A stretch of DNA of 64,000 nt from Karstenula rhodostoma CBS 690.94 (GCA_010093485.1 MU001503.1:827132-891131), one strand, 5' to 3'. Shown: positions 35,338-46,326, counted from the stretch's first letter. Numbers and translations are program-made. Notes: generated by a model not told the origin, from the letters alone.

Positions 35338-37524
35338 ATGTCGGCAGATTTGTCCCCTCACTCGGTAGAAGTTGAGTCCTATCGCCCCAGTTTTATCAGA
35401 TATCTCGCAGCCTCGAGCGCCGACGCGCAGCCCTTGGATGATTGTAATATCCGTGGGGCAATTGTACCAAGACTAGGTATTACTAGGCACTACACATCGT
35501 TGAAGGATCATGCGATTGCTGTGCAAAGCGCAAAGTTAACACCGTGCGGTGGTGGGTTGCCCCAACCGTCAATTTGACTGTACCATAGGCTAATTGTCTG
35601 TGAACCTTTAGGAGAAGACTCATCACCGCGAGTTGAGGATAGGCGGGAGGGATTTGCCTGGGAAACAGAACAAGTGGACGAGCCGCGCCATGCAAATGAC
35701 CGATCGTCGCATACGCCTCGAACTCCTCCAACACTCGAAGAGCTCTCCAGAGCCAATTCGAAGTCCGACGTCTGGGAAGATGGCCAACCGAGAAATCCCA
35801 AATCGGAAGGATTGTCTCGGGCTTCGACGAAAGAGCTCTCTGTACCTTCAACTTTCCCTACTCCATCACGGACAGACACCAACAGGTCATCAATTAGCGA
35901 CGTTGCGAGAGGCATGAAAAGACATATCCCAGATTTGAGCATGTATCACGCGTTAGAGAAGAAAGGCAGTCTTGAAATCAAGCACTCAAACGCGCCGCAG
36001 GACTCCGTGAAAACACGCCCCACAGTTCGCCAATCACTTGAAAGTACGTCAAAGCGGGTGGATATGCCAGCCCCAAATCCAAACCAGCCACCAAAAACTA
36101 CACTCAAGGACCGCAGACAATTAGCTCGGAAGGAAGCTATGAAACTTACACTTCCACTCGAGCTACCCGTGCTCCCACCCCGAAGTCGCATGCCGGTCAT
36201 TGAGTCTTATAGCCTGGTTCCTGCTCGGCCTCGCAGTCCTAAGACGCCTAGGATTGAGAGTAAACCTCCAGAGTGGTACCGCCAAGGTCCTAAGTCAGCA
36301 CCTGCTCCAATTACTGAAGTTGAGGAACCAATAATGTCGGCGAAGAGCATTCCAGACGGGCCCGTAGAGACTCCTCAGGTGGACAGTCCAACAACGAAGG
36401 CTTCTAAAGGATTCACACTTAGACCCTTTCGATGGGGGAATTCCAAGAAGGCAGCTCAACCAAGCCATGAAGAGGGAAAGGATACACATGATGCTCATAC
36501 CCGACCAGCGCTCGACGACATCGCGCAAAACGAGCAAGGTTTAAAGGGGCAAGGGACGCGTTATCGCTCTCGTCGATTTCGCTGGGCCTCATCTAATGAC
36601 CTAAGCACAACTCCACAATCTGAACGATCACAATTGTCCTTTCCTTTATCGCGCTTACTGAAGCCAAAGCGACCGGATCAGCAATTGCCGACGCCTTCTC
36701 CTACGAGACGAGATCAATCACACGGGCGCCGCAGACAATCAATGGCGCCCACTAACCTAGAAGCCCTAGATAAAATGCCCGTTCCACCGTTTTTCGTGCC
36801 CCCGGGACTAAACCGTGTGCCTACGCCGCCGATGTTTGATGCGAGTGGTGAGGTCAAAGGCAAACTTGCCGACTTCTTTTTTGACCTCCAAGGCGCACAT
36901 ACACACAAAATGCCAGATTCACCAGAGGGTGTCTGGGACTCAGACGCGCTCCTAATGTCACAGCATACGTACCTCGAGCAGAACAGTTCTTTATGCGAAG
37001 AGTCTCCGCAAGATCCTATATCTGACTCAGTCGTGGAGATTCCCAATTACCCTCTTTTCCCTACTATAATTACGCCCACTGGTGGAACATATACTCCGAC
37101 CACATCTCCACACTATCTCGCAGACTTGAAATGGTCTCACGTGGGGACCGACTCGAGGGAGACAATGGACGCTGCAGCCCGCGGCGCAGAAGAGATAGCC
37201 AAGCTGGAGTGGCTCATTCCCGAACACCTGCCCACCAGCCCACTTTGTCCGCTGCATGTGAAGTACAGAGGTCCCAGTAAGGGGTTATGCGTCTTTCATA
37301 GCAAGAGAGGCAATTTGTCGGAGGCTCGCACGGAGGCACAAATGGGGCAGATAGCTGCAACAGAAAGCGGGAACAAGGAACAAAAGAGAGAAAACGGTGC
37401 GGTGTCGCGACGGAAAGGCTCGGCTTTGGATGGGAGCGAAGACGCTGACGAGACAAGCGGCTTGTCGGTTATACTGGTTAGCAAGAGGCCCCGGGCAAAG
37501 AGGCGGTGGTTCCATGTCCTTTAA
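35338..37524 (+). CDS. Hypothetical disordered Ser/Pro/Arg-rich protein
   Basis: Exons 35338-35476 and 35612-37524 with a 135-base intron (branch-like GCTAAT, acceptor CTTTAG) give 683 residues. The protein is low-complexity, rich in Ser, Pro and Arg, with many short basic and SP/TP sites (PRTPPTL, RSPKTPR, TPSPTRR), suggesting phosphorylation. More ordered, conserved-looking patches are LDKMPVPPFFVPPGLNRVPTP, GKLADFFFDLQG, EIAKLEWLIPEHLPTSPLCP followed by LHVKYRGPSKGLCVFHSKR, and the C-terminus KRPRAKRRWFHVL. The CPLHxKYRGxxxGxCxxH part has spaced Cys/His residues that could bind metal. I do not recognise the family. The intron is long compared with others here, so the start exon is less certain than the main exon. 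Confidence 0.72.
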
Positions 37525-38442
37525 GCAACGCTTCAATGGAGCCAATTATGCACCTGCGACGATGAGATCCCTGAATTGATGCTATTGCGCTCTTTACAAG
37601 TCGGCTTGCACGGGTGAGCGAGCTGGGCGTCGCTGGAAGTCTTCCCGCATCTCACTAATGATTCACCACCCGGCTTGGGATCGCTTTTCCAGCCACAACA
37701 TCATCCATTTGCCCCACCTCCACATTTCAAACACGGCATCTAATCGAATTAATCTAGTTTTCCCCACAGATCGTGCAGGAAGATGCGCCACGGGTCCCCG
37801 ACGCGGCGCACCGTGCCGAAGCGCTGGGTTGAAACTCTTACGAGGTAAATGTTATATAAAATCCTTGTGGGAATTACTCGAGCCGCCAAAAGCGAGTTGA
37901 TTCTCGGGAATCTTGCCTTATCGCCAGTGACATTCATTGTCTCCTCTGCCTTCCTATTACGGTATAGCTTTGCATGGAGTTTTAAGAAACCCATGTCTTA
38001 GGCCCATGCCGCTCGTTGTTCAGAATTCACTGTGCCGCAAAGCGACGTGTTGTTGGGCAAGATAAGTTGACTCGTGAGGGAATGTCGCGAGTTGGGGCGT
38101 CCATGTGAGAGCCAACTTGATGTACACAGGAATTCAATCACAAGATCACGCAAACATGACTAGTTGATCGTGCTTTGTTAATGAATGTCACCGTTGATCG
38201 CCTTGGGCTTTAGGTGTGATTGGCGAATCGCTTAGCTTTCAGGCCTGTCAGAACAGGGTATTTCCAAAAAGTATTTAAACGCTGCGTGGGCGGCACCGAT
38301 GGGATGGTTCCGCACCCGGATCGTCAGTGTTGTCGGCAAAGATCTGTCTTGCGGGGCGACGAACGTTCTTACCGTCTTGTTTCCGTCCCCGTTGCCCTTC
38401 CGAAACGGACTTATCATTGCGGACGCACCCAAAACATCGAAT
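37525..38442. other. Intergenic, 918 bases
   Basis: 3' flank of the disordered-protein gene and promoter of the MFS gene. No gene supported. Confidence 0.55.
38272..38279 (+). promoter_or_regulatory. TATA-like element upstream of the MFS gene
   Basis: TATTTAAA, 164 bases before the chosen ATG at 38443. It lies only 20 bases before an in-frame ATG at 38299, which would therefore probably be outside the transcript. Confidence 0.4.
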
Positions 38443-40285
38443 ATGGCAGTCGCCGACGAGAAGACGAGAGTAGGGGAGGCGAGTGCTGTCGCAAAGGCAC
38501 CTGAGACTAGCAGTATTGCGAAGGTCTCGACACCACCCGTAGTGGACGATTCCCCGCAAATCACATTCAAGACGAAGATGGCGATTTTTGTATGGCTCTC
38601 TCACTCCACATCAAATGATTCACGTGGCTAACGTCTCCGAAGTCACTCATCCTGATGTACGAGTCGTATTTGTTCACGCTCATCATGCCAGCCGCAGTCC
38701 TCGCGTACATCAACGCAGACTTGGGCCCCGATCCGAGATATCCTTGGATTACCGTCTGCTGGAATCTTGGAGCCGCCATCATCGTGACCGTTGGCGGTCG
38801 CCTAGCAGATATCTTTGGTCGCCGTTGGTTTCTGCTCACCGGCGCCATTTCTGCTGCCATCGGCGCCCTCGTCGGAGCGACAAGCCATTCCATCACGCAG
38901 ATGATCGTGTCTGGTGTACTTTTTGGTTTCGGCGGTGGTTTCCAAGAGATGTGTTTTGCCTGTGCGCAGGAGCTCGTGCCGAACCGGTATCGCTTTACTA
39001 TTCTCGGTGTCATGACTCTTGCGAATCATGTTAGCAGTTTTGGACCGTTGATTGCGTATGCGTTCGTCGCGTATACCGAGATTGGATGGAGGGCCTGCTA
39101 CTGGTTCTGCTTCGCGTTTGAGGTGGCGACGGCTGTGATGTTGTGGGTTTTCTACCGCCCGCCTAGTTTCGAAACGAAGCATGAGGATGACGGAAAGGGG
39201 AAGTGGCAGCTGGTCAAAGAACTGGACCATGTTGGGTTGTGGCTGTTCACTGCGGGATGTTTGTTACTGCTTTTGGGTTTGAACTGGGTAAGTCCGTCGC
39301 AAGACATCACTCCGTGGTCGCTAATGAGCCATAGGGAGGCGTCACATATCCATGGTCTAGTGCACACGTCGTCGCCCCCATCGTGGTTGCATTCGCATGT
39401 TTCGTCACCCTGGCGTTCTGGGAAGTCTACGCCACCTTGAAGTACCCAATACTCCCACCAAAGCTGTTCAAGAAGTGGCGCGAGTTTACGGCTCTTCTTA
39501 TCGTCTGTTTCGTCGCTGGCATGCTCTATTACTCCATGAACGTCCTCTGGCCGCGCCAATCCACGCTCTTTTTTCTTAATTCTAACGATACCATCATCCG
39601 AGGTGTATACGCTAACATGGTGTCTTTCGGCACCATCATCGCAGGATGGTACTGCGTTAGCTTGATGCCAATACTCGGGTACGAAAGATGGCAGCTTACA
39701 GGGTTTGTCACGGTTCAGACTGCGCTCATTGCGTCCATGGCCAGCATCGGAATCAACGACAAAGCGCAGGCTATCGCCACCGTAGTCATCGTTTCGGCAT
39801 GCAATCTTCCACCTAGCCCACTCAGCTTCGGCATGGTCAGTCTGGGTCTTGACGATCAGGCTGATATTGGTGTCGCTGTCGGCCTCATCTCCACATTCCG
39901 CCTGATCGGGGGCGCAGTCGCGACATCCATCTACGTTTCCATCTACACTTCGAGATACGCTGCTAATATAAGCCCTACACTAAAACGTATGGTAGACGGG
40001 ACAGGGTTCTCAGGATCATTTCCCGCGTTGCTTAAAGCCACCGTGGTGAATACGCCGGCTGCATACGCCAAAGTGCCAGGCACAAACCCAGAGACTGTCC
40101 AAGCGGCGATGCTGGCTGTCAAGACATCTTATGTTGGCGCATTCAAGGTCGTATATTTGGTGGCTATCGCATTTGGTGTCTGTGCGATTGCTTGTGCGTT
40201 TAGTACGCGTAGTGTGAAAAAGAGCAACAAGAGCAATGCGCAAGCTGTTCATCTAGAGACGGAGAAGGAGGCTGGCAGGGTATAA
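38443..40285 (+). CDS. MFS efflux transporter, Tri12/DHA-like 14-helix type
   Basis: Exons 38443-38589, 38643-39287 and 39335-40285 (introns 53 and 47 bases) give 580 residues. After a 48-residue polar N-terminus there are about 14 hydrophobic segments. MFS motif A is clear between helices 2 and 3: GGRLADIFGRRW. Further family features are GVLFGFGGGFQEMCFACAQE, VPNRYRF and DIGVAVGLISTFRLIGGAVATS. The pattern fits the fungal trichothecene-efflux-pump-like (Tri12) group of drug:proton antiporters, though such pumps export many toxins, iron chelators or metabolites, and no biosynthetic cluster is visible next to it. An upstream in-frame ATG at 38299 would add 48 residues; the TATA-like element at 38272 argues for 38443. 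Confidence 0.9.
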
Positions 40286-40466
40286 AGATAGGGTTGGGAG
40301 ACGAGCGTCAGACAGGTCTCTATTGTATAGCAAATCCGTGTTCGATAACAGCTCGATGATCGAAAAGCCTTGAACACCCACAAGTACCACCTTCGCTTGC
40401 AATTCTTTACACACTCTTGCTGAGACATCGTTTTGGCTGAGCAGGAGATGGGCAGGAGAATATATC

Positions 40467-41224
40467 CTAAATATTTTTCTTGGTGATAGGCTTGATACCT
40501 TTCTGCTTGCTTAAAATCTGATCAAGGCGTGCGTAACAATCTACCGCCATGAAGATGCCTTTATTACAGTTAGCGTTGTCCGACTACGTGAAAGAGATGG
40601 CACAGGCTTACCAACACCCAAATATGCTCCATACATTCCACCCAGACCCTGCACGCCTCGCTGTACGGGGGTCAATTCATCCCAGCTCAACATCTCTGCT
40701 AAGCAAGTCACTGTCGTAATACTAGTCTCGAGAGCGAAGACAAGCAGCGCCAAGGGTATGCGCGGATCATTTCTGATCAGCGCAGGTATAGCCCAGAAGC
40801 TTAATGGCAGATGGTAAAGCAGCTCTAACAAGGTAAAAGTAGAGAACCACGGACTATATGTATTAGCAAAGACAAAGTAGAATTGAAGGACAGGCCGAAC
40901 TGGACTGCTTACGGAGCGTTATAGAAGAATCGGTCGCCGTAGGTTGCGACGTACCAGGTGCGGACATCGGTCATCCAGCTAGGCTTGACGGCGACAGGGT
41001 AGTAAGATGTCAGATCGAATGCTGATTTCTCGTTAGCTTTTAGTACCTAACTGCATGCAGTGCAGTATGCGTCGTCTCTAGGTAGGTTGAGAGAAGCAAG
41101 ATCAAAAACCTCCTTTTCGTATCGCGCCGCCACACTCACCAAGCATCACGGGTATATGTGTCAAGAAAAACACCAGATACACCAGGTCTTTCTTTCTGTT
41201 CCATATACTATTTTTTCCAGCCAT
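40467..41224 (-). CDS. TMEM97/sigma-2 receptor-like EXPERA membrane protein
   Basis: Four exons (41224-41140, 41021-40913, 40853-40612, 40558-40467; introns 118, 59 and 53 bases) give 175 residues. The order KKDLVYLVFFLTHIPVML, then FDLTSYYPV, PPWFSTFTLLELLYHLPLSF and LALLVFALETSITT matches the four-helix EXPERA fold of TMEM97. The acidic residues that line the ligand pocket in that family have equivalents here (D30 of FDLTSYYP and E75 of LLELLYHLPL), as far as alignment by eye allows. The C-terminus is ITKKNI, giving KKNI, a KKxx ER-retrieval signal. It is a distant relative of the EBP-like isomerase at 2574-3415. A role in sterol handling in the ER is the likely inference. Confidence 0.85.
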
Positions 41225-41466
41225 CTTGTTTGTTCTTGCAGTGTGTGTGTTGTGGTGAGATTGGTTAAAGTCAGGCCCAGATTTCCCGGTTCGCGATGAG
41301 CACGCTAGATTAAATATGGGCCGCGCTTGCCCGTTTTTGCACGTTGGGGGCAGCTGCCTTGACCCCTCTTCACCGCCCCGAGTCCCAATGAAGACTCATA
41401 CGATGCGTTCTTTTTTCCTTAAAGCGTCTACGGTATCGAAGGTTGCTGCAACATCCATTCGTCACT
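41225..41466. promoter_or_regulatory. Short divergent promoter, TMEM97-like and F-box genes
   Basis: Only 242 bases separate two head-to-head start codons, so promoter elements are probably shared. Confidence 0.55.
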
Positions 41467-43096
41467 ATGGACCCCTTCAGCTTGATGTCTCTGCCAATTG
41501 AGCTCATCAACAAGATCGTTTTCCACATTCCGCAAAGGTCAGACCTTGCTGCTCTCCGCCTCACTAGCCAGACGTTAAACACCATATCTACACCATACTA
41601 CTTTTCGACGGTTCCTCTATATCCAGATTGGGACGAGGACTCAGTGAGTGGTGGCTTACCATTTCCCAACTCAATTGAATACGATGTTCGGTATTTTGCA
41701 AATATCCTTGATAGCGATAACTTGAAGAAGCTGGTACGGAAAGTGGTGATATATCTGTGCAATCCGGACTGCGTAAGTCTGTTTCTCAAGAGATCTTAAA
41801 GCCCGGATGTTTAACATATGCGCCTAGGATCACCATCCTCATGATTGTTTGTATGAAGGCTGGATGCCGAAGCCAGAGATGTCCGAAGAGTGGATCCAGC
41901 TCTACGAACGATTATCTGAGCTCCCTAAGCTTGAAAGCATCTCCTTAGTCTTTGATCGACATGGTGGAGGTTTCGAAATGGATGACGATATGATCTTGCA
42001 TGATTACCATTTCCGCAGCGCAGAGCTTGCCCAATTGCTTCACATGCTCAAAACACGCATCAAAGATCTCTCTGTCAGGCACATACAGCTGGATCGTGAA
42101 AGCTACGATCAGGATCATGGATCGATCATAGCTTCCACTTTGGAAGGGCTGCGAGCGTTGAGGTTAAGTTTTGTGCACGAGCAGCAAAGAGGAGAATCAG
42201 GGACTGTGTACAAGGTACGTCGTAAGCGTGTCTCCTCGTAATTTCACTCACGAGCCCCCATGAGATGTCCTGTCACATCACATTGCGAGGCTAAGTTTTT
42301 TTAGGTGACGGACTGTCACGAGGAATGGGCCAGTTTTCCGTCCGGATGGCTGGAGCCCGCCAAAAATTTACGTCACCTCACTCTCTACTCCGACCTGCCG
42401 ACGGGATGGTTCCCAAAGGTCGACTTATGCAGCGTACACTTTGCGCAGCTCGAGTCCCTAGCCCTAGGCCAGTTCGTATTCAGCGATGACCGTCACTTCA
42501 AGTGGATTGTCGATCACTCTGCAACCTTGCAAGAGCTCTATTTCGACCACTGTTCCATATTATATCAAAGTGGTGCGAGTCAGGAACGGAACCGCTGGCT
42601 TGACGATGAAGGCTACCCGAAGATCAACCTCGACGATTCCGTCCACGGTTATTCGAGCCTGCCTGGGAATGGTGAAGAACATATTCTTACTCTTGAGTCG
42701 TATACAATTCGCTGGTCCGACGCCTTTGCGTTATTTTCAAGGTCTCTTACGAGCCTGCGTACGTTCCACTTTGGCACATCTTCACAATGGCAGTTTCGGA
42801 CGCCCAACAGGCGCGATGACGCAAGTGCTGGGCATCCCATAATGCCGTGGGAAGGAGAACGTGATCTGAAAAACGAGCTTTTCAAGGAGAGATATTTAGT
42901 ATACAACGATTGGGACGAAGATTATAACGTTCACTGGGAAGGTTCTTATGAGGATGTGTTAGACAAGAAATTCTGGACTGACGAGGAGCTAGCGCGGTTT
43001 GAGAAATATCCCCAGTGCACGGACAAAGACGAAGGCGCATTGAAAGAACTGCTAGGGAAGTTGGGTGTGACTTGGCACGGGAGGCATCACAGCTAG
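41467..43096 (+). CDS. F-box domain protein
   Basis: Exons 41467-41772, 41828-42214 and 42305-43096 (introns 55 and 90 bases) give 494 residues. The N-terminus carries an F-box: MSLPIELINKIVFHIPQRSD then LAALRLTSQTLNTISTPYYF (about residues 6-47), which should bind Skp1 and recruit the protein to an SCF ubiquitin ligase. The rest contains degenerate leucine-rich segments of the kind found in fungal F-box proteins (LRHLTLYSDLP, LESLALGQF, LQELYFDHCS, LRTFHFGTSS), likely the substrate-binding part. The C-terminal 80 residues are charged. The target is unknown; this class is large and fast-evolving in filamentous ascomycetes. Confidence 0.85.
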
Positions 43097-43510
43097 TGGC
43101 AAACTGATGATGATACGGAAGTATCCACCTACAGATAGCCAGCCCAGCCTCAATCATTCTCTTGAGATGGCGTTAATTCAGGGAGTTAGGCTGACTTCAT
43201 CATTTCGGTCCCAAAACATCTTCGGGGAGTCACCTCATTAAGGTTTCCCGAAAGGCCTCATCTGTATATGATCGTACCCTTCCCGAAGCCCCAGAAAGTT
43301 TAAATACGGCATCACAAAAAGTCTCTTGGGTGACACGCGCACGCTCCACAAGTCCACGTCCAGCTCTTGAGTCATCGCGAGCCATGGCCATCTCCTTGCA
43401 AAATCGACTTCGCAGCGTGCCATCATACACACCCATACACATACTCTACGTTGCTCCATCAATACCATTCCAGACTCACCGGTAGCATTAAATCCTCGTC
43501 TTCGATAGCA
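43097..43510. other. Intergenic, 414 bases
   Basis: F-box gene 3' flank and promoter of the small secreted protein gene. TTTAAATA at 43299-43306 is a possible TATA element, about 205 bases before the ATG. Confidence 0.5.
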
Positions 43511-43951
43511 ATGCAGCCAATCGTTCAGTCCATCCTCACAGTGCTGCTCTTCGCAGCCTACGCCTCCTCCCACCATAGCCACAGCACTCGCGGCCTTCCC
43601 GGCGCTGTATATGCGTGTAATTCCTCAAACTGGGGCGGTGAATGTGTTTGGCGACCACTGGGCTTCAAGGCTGGCGAGCCTTGCTTGAGTGGGGAGATTG
43701 GGAACATGCCCGCGGGGTTCACTTTCGGCTCCATCGGCCCCGACGAATTCGGAGGGTGTCTACTATACAAGGGTACCGACTGTGACGACGACAAGCTCGG
43801 TTACCTGAAATGGCCGGGAACTGCAAATGTAGTGCCCGGGGTGCGGAGCATGTGGTGCTGGACGTGCAAAATGAGCGACTGTAGCGACATCAAGGATCCT
43901 TACGAGCTTCAAATACACAGGCACAAACCGGCGCCTCCGCGACCAACTTGA
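43511..43951 (+). CDS. Small secreted eight-cysteine protein (effector candidate)
   Basis: A single-exon gene of 146 residues. Residues 1-19 form a signal peptide (IVQSILTVLLFAAYASS), followed by a His/Ser stretch (HHSHSTRGLPG). The mature part has eight cysteines: C36 (YACNSS), then GGECVW, GEPCLSG, FGGCLLY, TDCDDD, MWCWTCKMSDC. It contains aromatic and glycine-rich phrases (NSSNWGGECVW) and ends in a basic Pro-rich tail (HRHKPAPPRPT). Small size, leader and even cysteine number fit fungal secreted effector-like or surface proteins; no known fold is identifiable. The start at 43511 is preferred over an upstream non-ATG frame because it directly begins the signal peptide. Confidence 0.78.
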   Translation: MQPIVQSILTVLLFAAYASSHHSHSTRGLPGAVYACNSSNWGGECVWRPLGFKAGEPCLSGEIGNMPAGFTFGSIGPDEFGGCLLYKGTDCDDDKLGYLKWPGTANVVPGVRSMWCWTCKMSDCSDIKDPYELQIHRHKPAPPRPT

Positions 43952-44117
43952 GGACGTATGTGGGGATTTAGAATACGGGAAGGGGGGTAGGTGAACATCG
44001 AAGGCGAATCAAAGAAATGTGGGTTCAGAGAAGTGTTGGTCTACCATCAAATGATCCACATTTCAAGAATCAACATCGACCTATATTACCCCAAAACATG
44101 CCATGCAGAAGACACTT

Positions 44118-44606
44118 TCATTCAATATATACCCAACCCCGTTCCAATTCCCGTTCCCGCATCTTAACCATCCTCCCCTGCCACATCACATACCTCACCG
44201 GCGTCATGCCTCTCGCCGTCTCCCCATCCCGATACCAGTTCTCGAACATAATCCTGCACGCCTCTTCAAGCATCCGCTCGTGCTTGTGACACAACATACC
44301 ACCGCTACGCCTAGTGTACCGGCGGGAGAATCCAATAGGACAGAGAGCGGCTGCACAGGGAAAGGTCGTTGATGGTGGGAGGATTGTGGGTGCTACGGGA
44401 TGGGTTGGCGAGACGTGGCGGAGGCGGTTGTAGATTGCTGGAGGGAGCGTGGTTGGGGGGTTTGTAGGCGGTGCGAACATGAGTGATGAGGCGGTGGAAG
44501 AGGCATGGCTTGTATTTGAAGAGCTTGAAGCTAGGGCGACTAGAGCGTTTGGAAGATGTCCATGGGGCTGGTGCGAAGTATATGAGGGCCTGCGTTGGAA
44601 AGGCAT
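44118..44606 (-). CDS. Hypothetical single-exon protein, 162 aa
   Basis: Intact ORF starting with ATG at 44606, with coding-like third-position usage. The first 85 residues are Ser/Pro/Thr-rich and probably disordered. The last 75 are ordered-looking: CAAALCPIGFSRRYTRRSGG, MLCHKHERMLEEACRIMFEN, WYRDGETARGMTPVRYVMWQ and GRMVKMRERELERGW. C-x4-C...C-x-H could coordinate a metal. No family recognised. Faces the next unplaced ORF (44880-45428) in tandem, with no obvious homology between them. Confidence 0.5.
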   Translation of the reverse strand: MPFQRRPSYTSHQPHGHLPNALVALASSSSNTSHASSTASSLMFAPPTNPPTTLPPAIYNRLRHVSPTHPVAPTILPPSTTFPCAAALCPIGFSRRYTRRSGGMLCHKHERMLEEACRIMFENWYRDGETARGMTPVRYVMWQGRMVKMRERELERGWVYIE

Positions 44607-44879
44607 AGCTACAGTGGATGTTGTTAATCTTGTGCTTGGTAGCTTCTGCTGGGAGATGGGCGTTCGGTTGCGCTGGCGATGAGGTAGTGAAGGTGCCTCG
44701 GTGCGTGGTTATGATGATTGTTTTTCCAATGTAGGTGTAGCCGTCCAATTCACGCCCACTAATTCTCTTACACTTGCAGTATATGCGCTGTACCTCTCTT
44801 TCTTTCTTCTCCTCCTCTTGCATGACGAAACCCAATTACCCCCTCCTCCTTCCGACCACATGCAAACACCCACCCCTCT

Positions 44880-45428
44880 TCACTCAAGCTTGACACAATA
44901 TTCCAATCCTCCATACTCCTTTCCATAGCTCCTTTTCTCGCCAAGATACCACTCCTCTTCATCTTCATCCATCGCCATACTCACCCTCTGCACCATCTCG
45001 CTCTCCTCCACAAAACTCACCCCGCACTCAATCTCCCAATCATCACCCCACTCGTCGATCCTAATCCGACGTGACTTGTACACCAGGTCGTCCAGCGTGA
45101 CGACGTCGTCCCAGAGCTGCAGCATGTGCGCGTCGCAGAGCAAGTCGTTGATAGTGAATGTGCGTGTGCCCAGGTCGTCGGTGCGGGTGCGGCGGTGGGT
45201 AGAGGGGCCGGGGAGGCGTGTTGTGCAGCCGCGGGCGGTGCAGCGGTCTCGAAGGAAGGGGATGGAGAATTTGAGGTGTGCGTAGGCCGTGGTGAGTCTT
45301 TTGTGGATACATTTGAGGAGCCGGGTCATTGTTTTCTTGTGCCCTCCTCGTTGCGGGCAGGCCACGGGGACGGCCCATGGGCGCATCCCCATTGTCTTCT
45401 TCGGCCCAGGCATCCTCATATGCCACAT
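44880..45428 (-). CDS. Hypothetical single-exon protein, 182 aa
   Basis: Open reading frame with good coding composition from about 45330 on: MTRLLKCIHKRLTTAYAHLK, FSIPFLRDRC, TFTINDLLCDAHMLQLWDDV, VYKSRRIRIDEWGDDWEIEC. The C-terminus is acidic with aromatic residues (MAMDEDEEEWYLGE). Three possible starts: 45428, the internal ATGs near 45419 and 45411, and 45330, which has the best start context (AACAATGA). An upstream ATG at 45551 in another frame might be a first exon, but I could not find a convincing splice pair. No family recognised. Confidence 0.5.
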   Translation of the reverse strand: MWHMRMPGPKKTMGMRPWAVPVACPQRGGHKKTMTRLLKCIHKRLTTAYAHLKFSIPFLRDRCTARGCTTRLPGPSTHRRTRTDDLGTRTFTINDLLCDAHMLQLWDDVVTLDDLVYKSRRIRIDEWGDDWEIECGVSFVEESEMVQRVSMAMDEDEEEWYLGEKRSYGKEYGGLEYCVKLE

Positions 45429-45828
45429 TACAGGAGGGTAGGGGCGGTAGGTGTGGGCTGGGGACTGTTTGGGTGCGTGATATGGTCGGGCTGGATGCGC
45501 TTGACAGACATTCGATGTGAATGCTGGAGAAGAGATAGTGACACGGCATTTTTATGTCGCTTTGCAAAAAAAAAAAATATGAATTGTTGATGGTGGGGAC
45601 GTCGCCCGGTAGTGAACATAAACGTTGGGTCGCGGTACCGAGCCTGCACCAGCTATCATCCACGGTCCATGGTGGAGCTGATATGGAACCAACTTTCAAC
45701 AGGAACGTGTTGAACGGGTCCATATTAGGCTCGTCCGTACTTCAATCTTGCGCCTCATCTGGAATCCACCGCCTCAATCCAATCGCATCACGTTGCCACC
45801 GGCTTCTTTCCCGCCCACATCCCCCTCT
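45429..45828. other. Intergenic, 400 bases
   Basis: Promoter of the preceding minus-strand ORF and 3' flank of the rhodanese gene. Contains a run of 12 A at 45566-45577. Confidence 0.5.
45566..45577. repeat. A12 homopolymer
   Basis: Twelve consecutive A on the plus strand, about 140 bases upstream of the 182-residue ORF; poly(dA:dT) of this kind is common in fungal promoters. Confidence 0.85.
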
Positions 45829-46326
45829 TCAATACCCAAACTCCCAAATATCCTTCTGCCACGCCTCCGTCAACGTCTTGTCCGGCCCATACTTCTCCTG
45901 CCACTGCGTAAACCCGCCCCTCAACACCATCACCTTCTGGCTCTCCTCTCCCCCATCCTCCTTGTTACCGCCCTCCTTAATCTCCTCCCCCTCCTTCGTC
46001 ACACTCTTACTCCCAGGATCCAGCCTCTCCTTCTCCCTCAAATACCTCAGCGCCGCGCTTGGCCCCCGCTGCTGACTCAACGCGCAGTGGAAAACCACGA
46101 CGTCCTTGTCCTTCAGATTCCGCACGAGCTCCGGCGTCTTGTAGTCGAGCTCGTTGGACGGGACCCACGTGCTGCCGCGGATGTGGCCCCCAACGTGGTC
46201 GCTATCCCGCACGTCGATGATGGCGAGGTTGGAGGGGAAGGATGGCGCCAAGGGCGAGGCGTGCAGCTGCTCGGCGAGCTCTTCGCACGAGATGTAGGAG
46301 AGGCTGCCGAGAGTTATATTGGACAT
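45829..46326 (-). CDS. Rhodanese-fold Cdc25/Acr2-like phosphatase or arsenate reductase
   Basis: Single exon, 165 residues. The rhodanese fold is visible from NLAIIDVRDSDHVGGHIRGS, WVPSNEL, then the active-site loop VVVFHCALSQQRGPSAALRY. H80-C81-x5-R87 is the CX5R signature, and the loop sequence HCALSQQRGP is that of the small fungal Cdc25-like proteins (Ibp1 of fission yeast, Ych1 and the arsenate reductase Acr2 of budding yeast). Acidic insert (EGEEIKEGGNKEDGGEE) lies between the loop and the last strand, MVLRGGFTQWQEKYG. The enzyme may dephosphorylate a protein or reduce arsenate; sequence alone does not separate these. The start is the only ATG with the complete fold. Confidence 0.85.
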   Translation of the reverse strand: MSNITLGSLSYISCEELAEQLHASPLAPSFPSNLAIIDVRDSDHVGGHIRGSTWVPSNELDYKTPELVRNLKDKDVVVFHCALSQQRGPSAALRYLREKERLDPGSKSVTKEGEEIKEGGNKEDGGEESQKVMVLRGGFTQWQEKYGPDKTLTEAWQKDIWEFGY

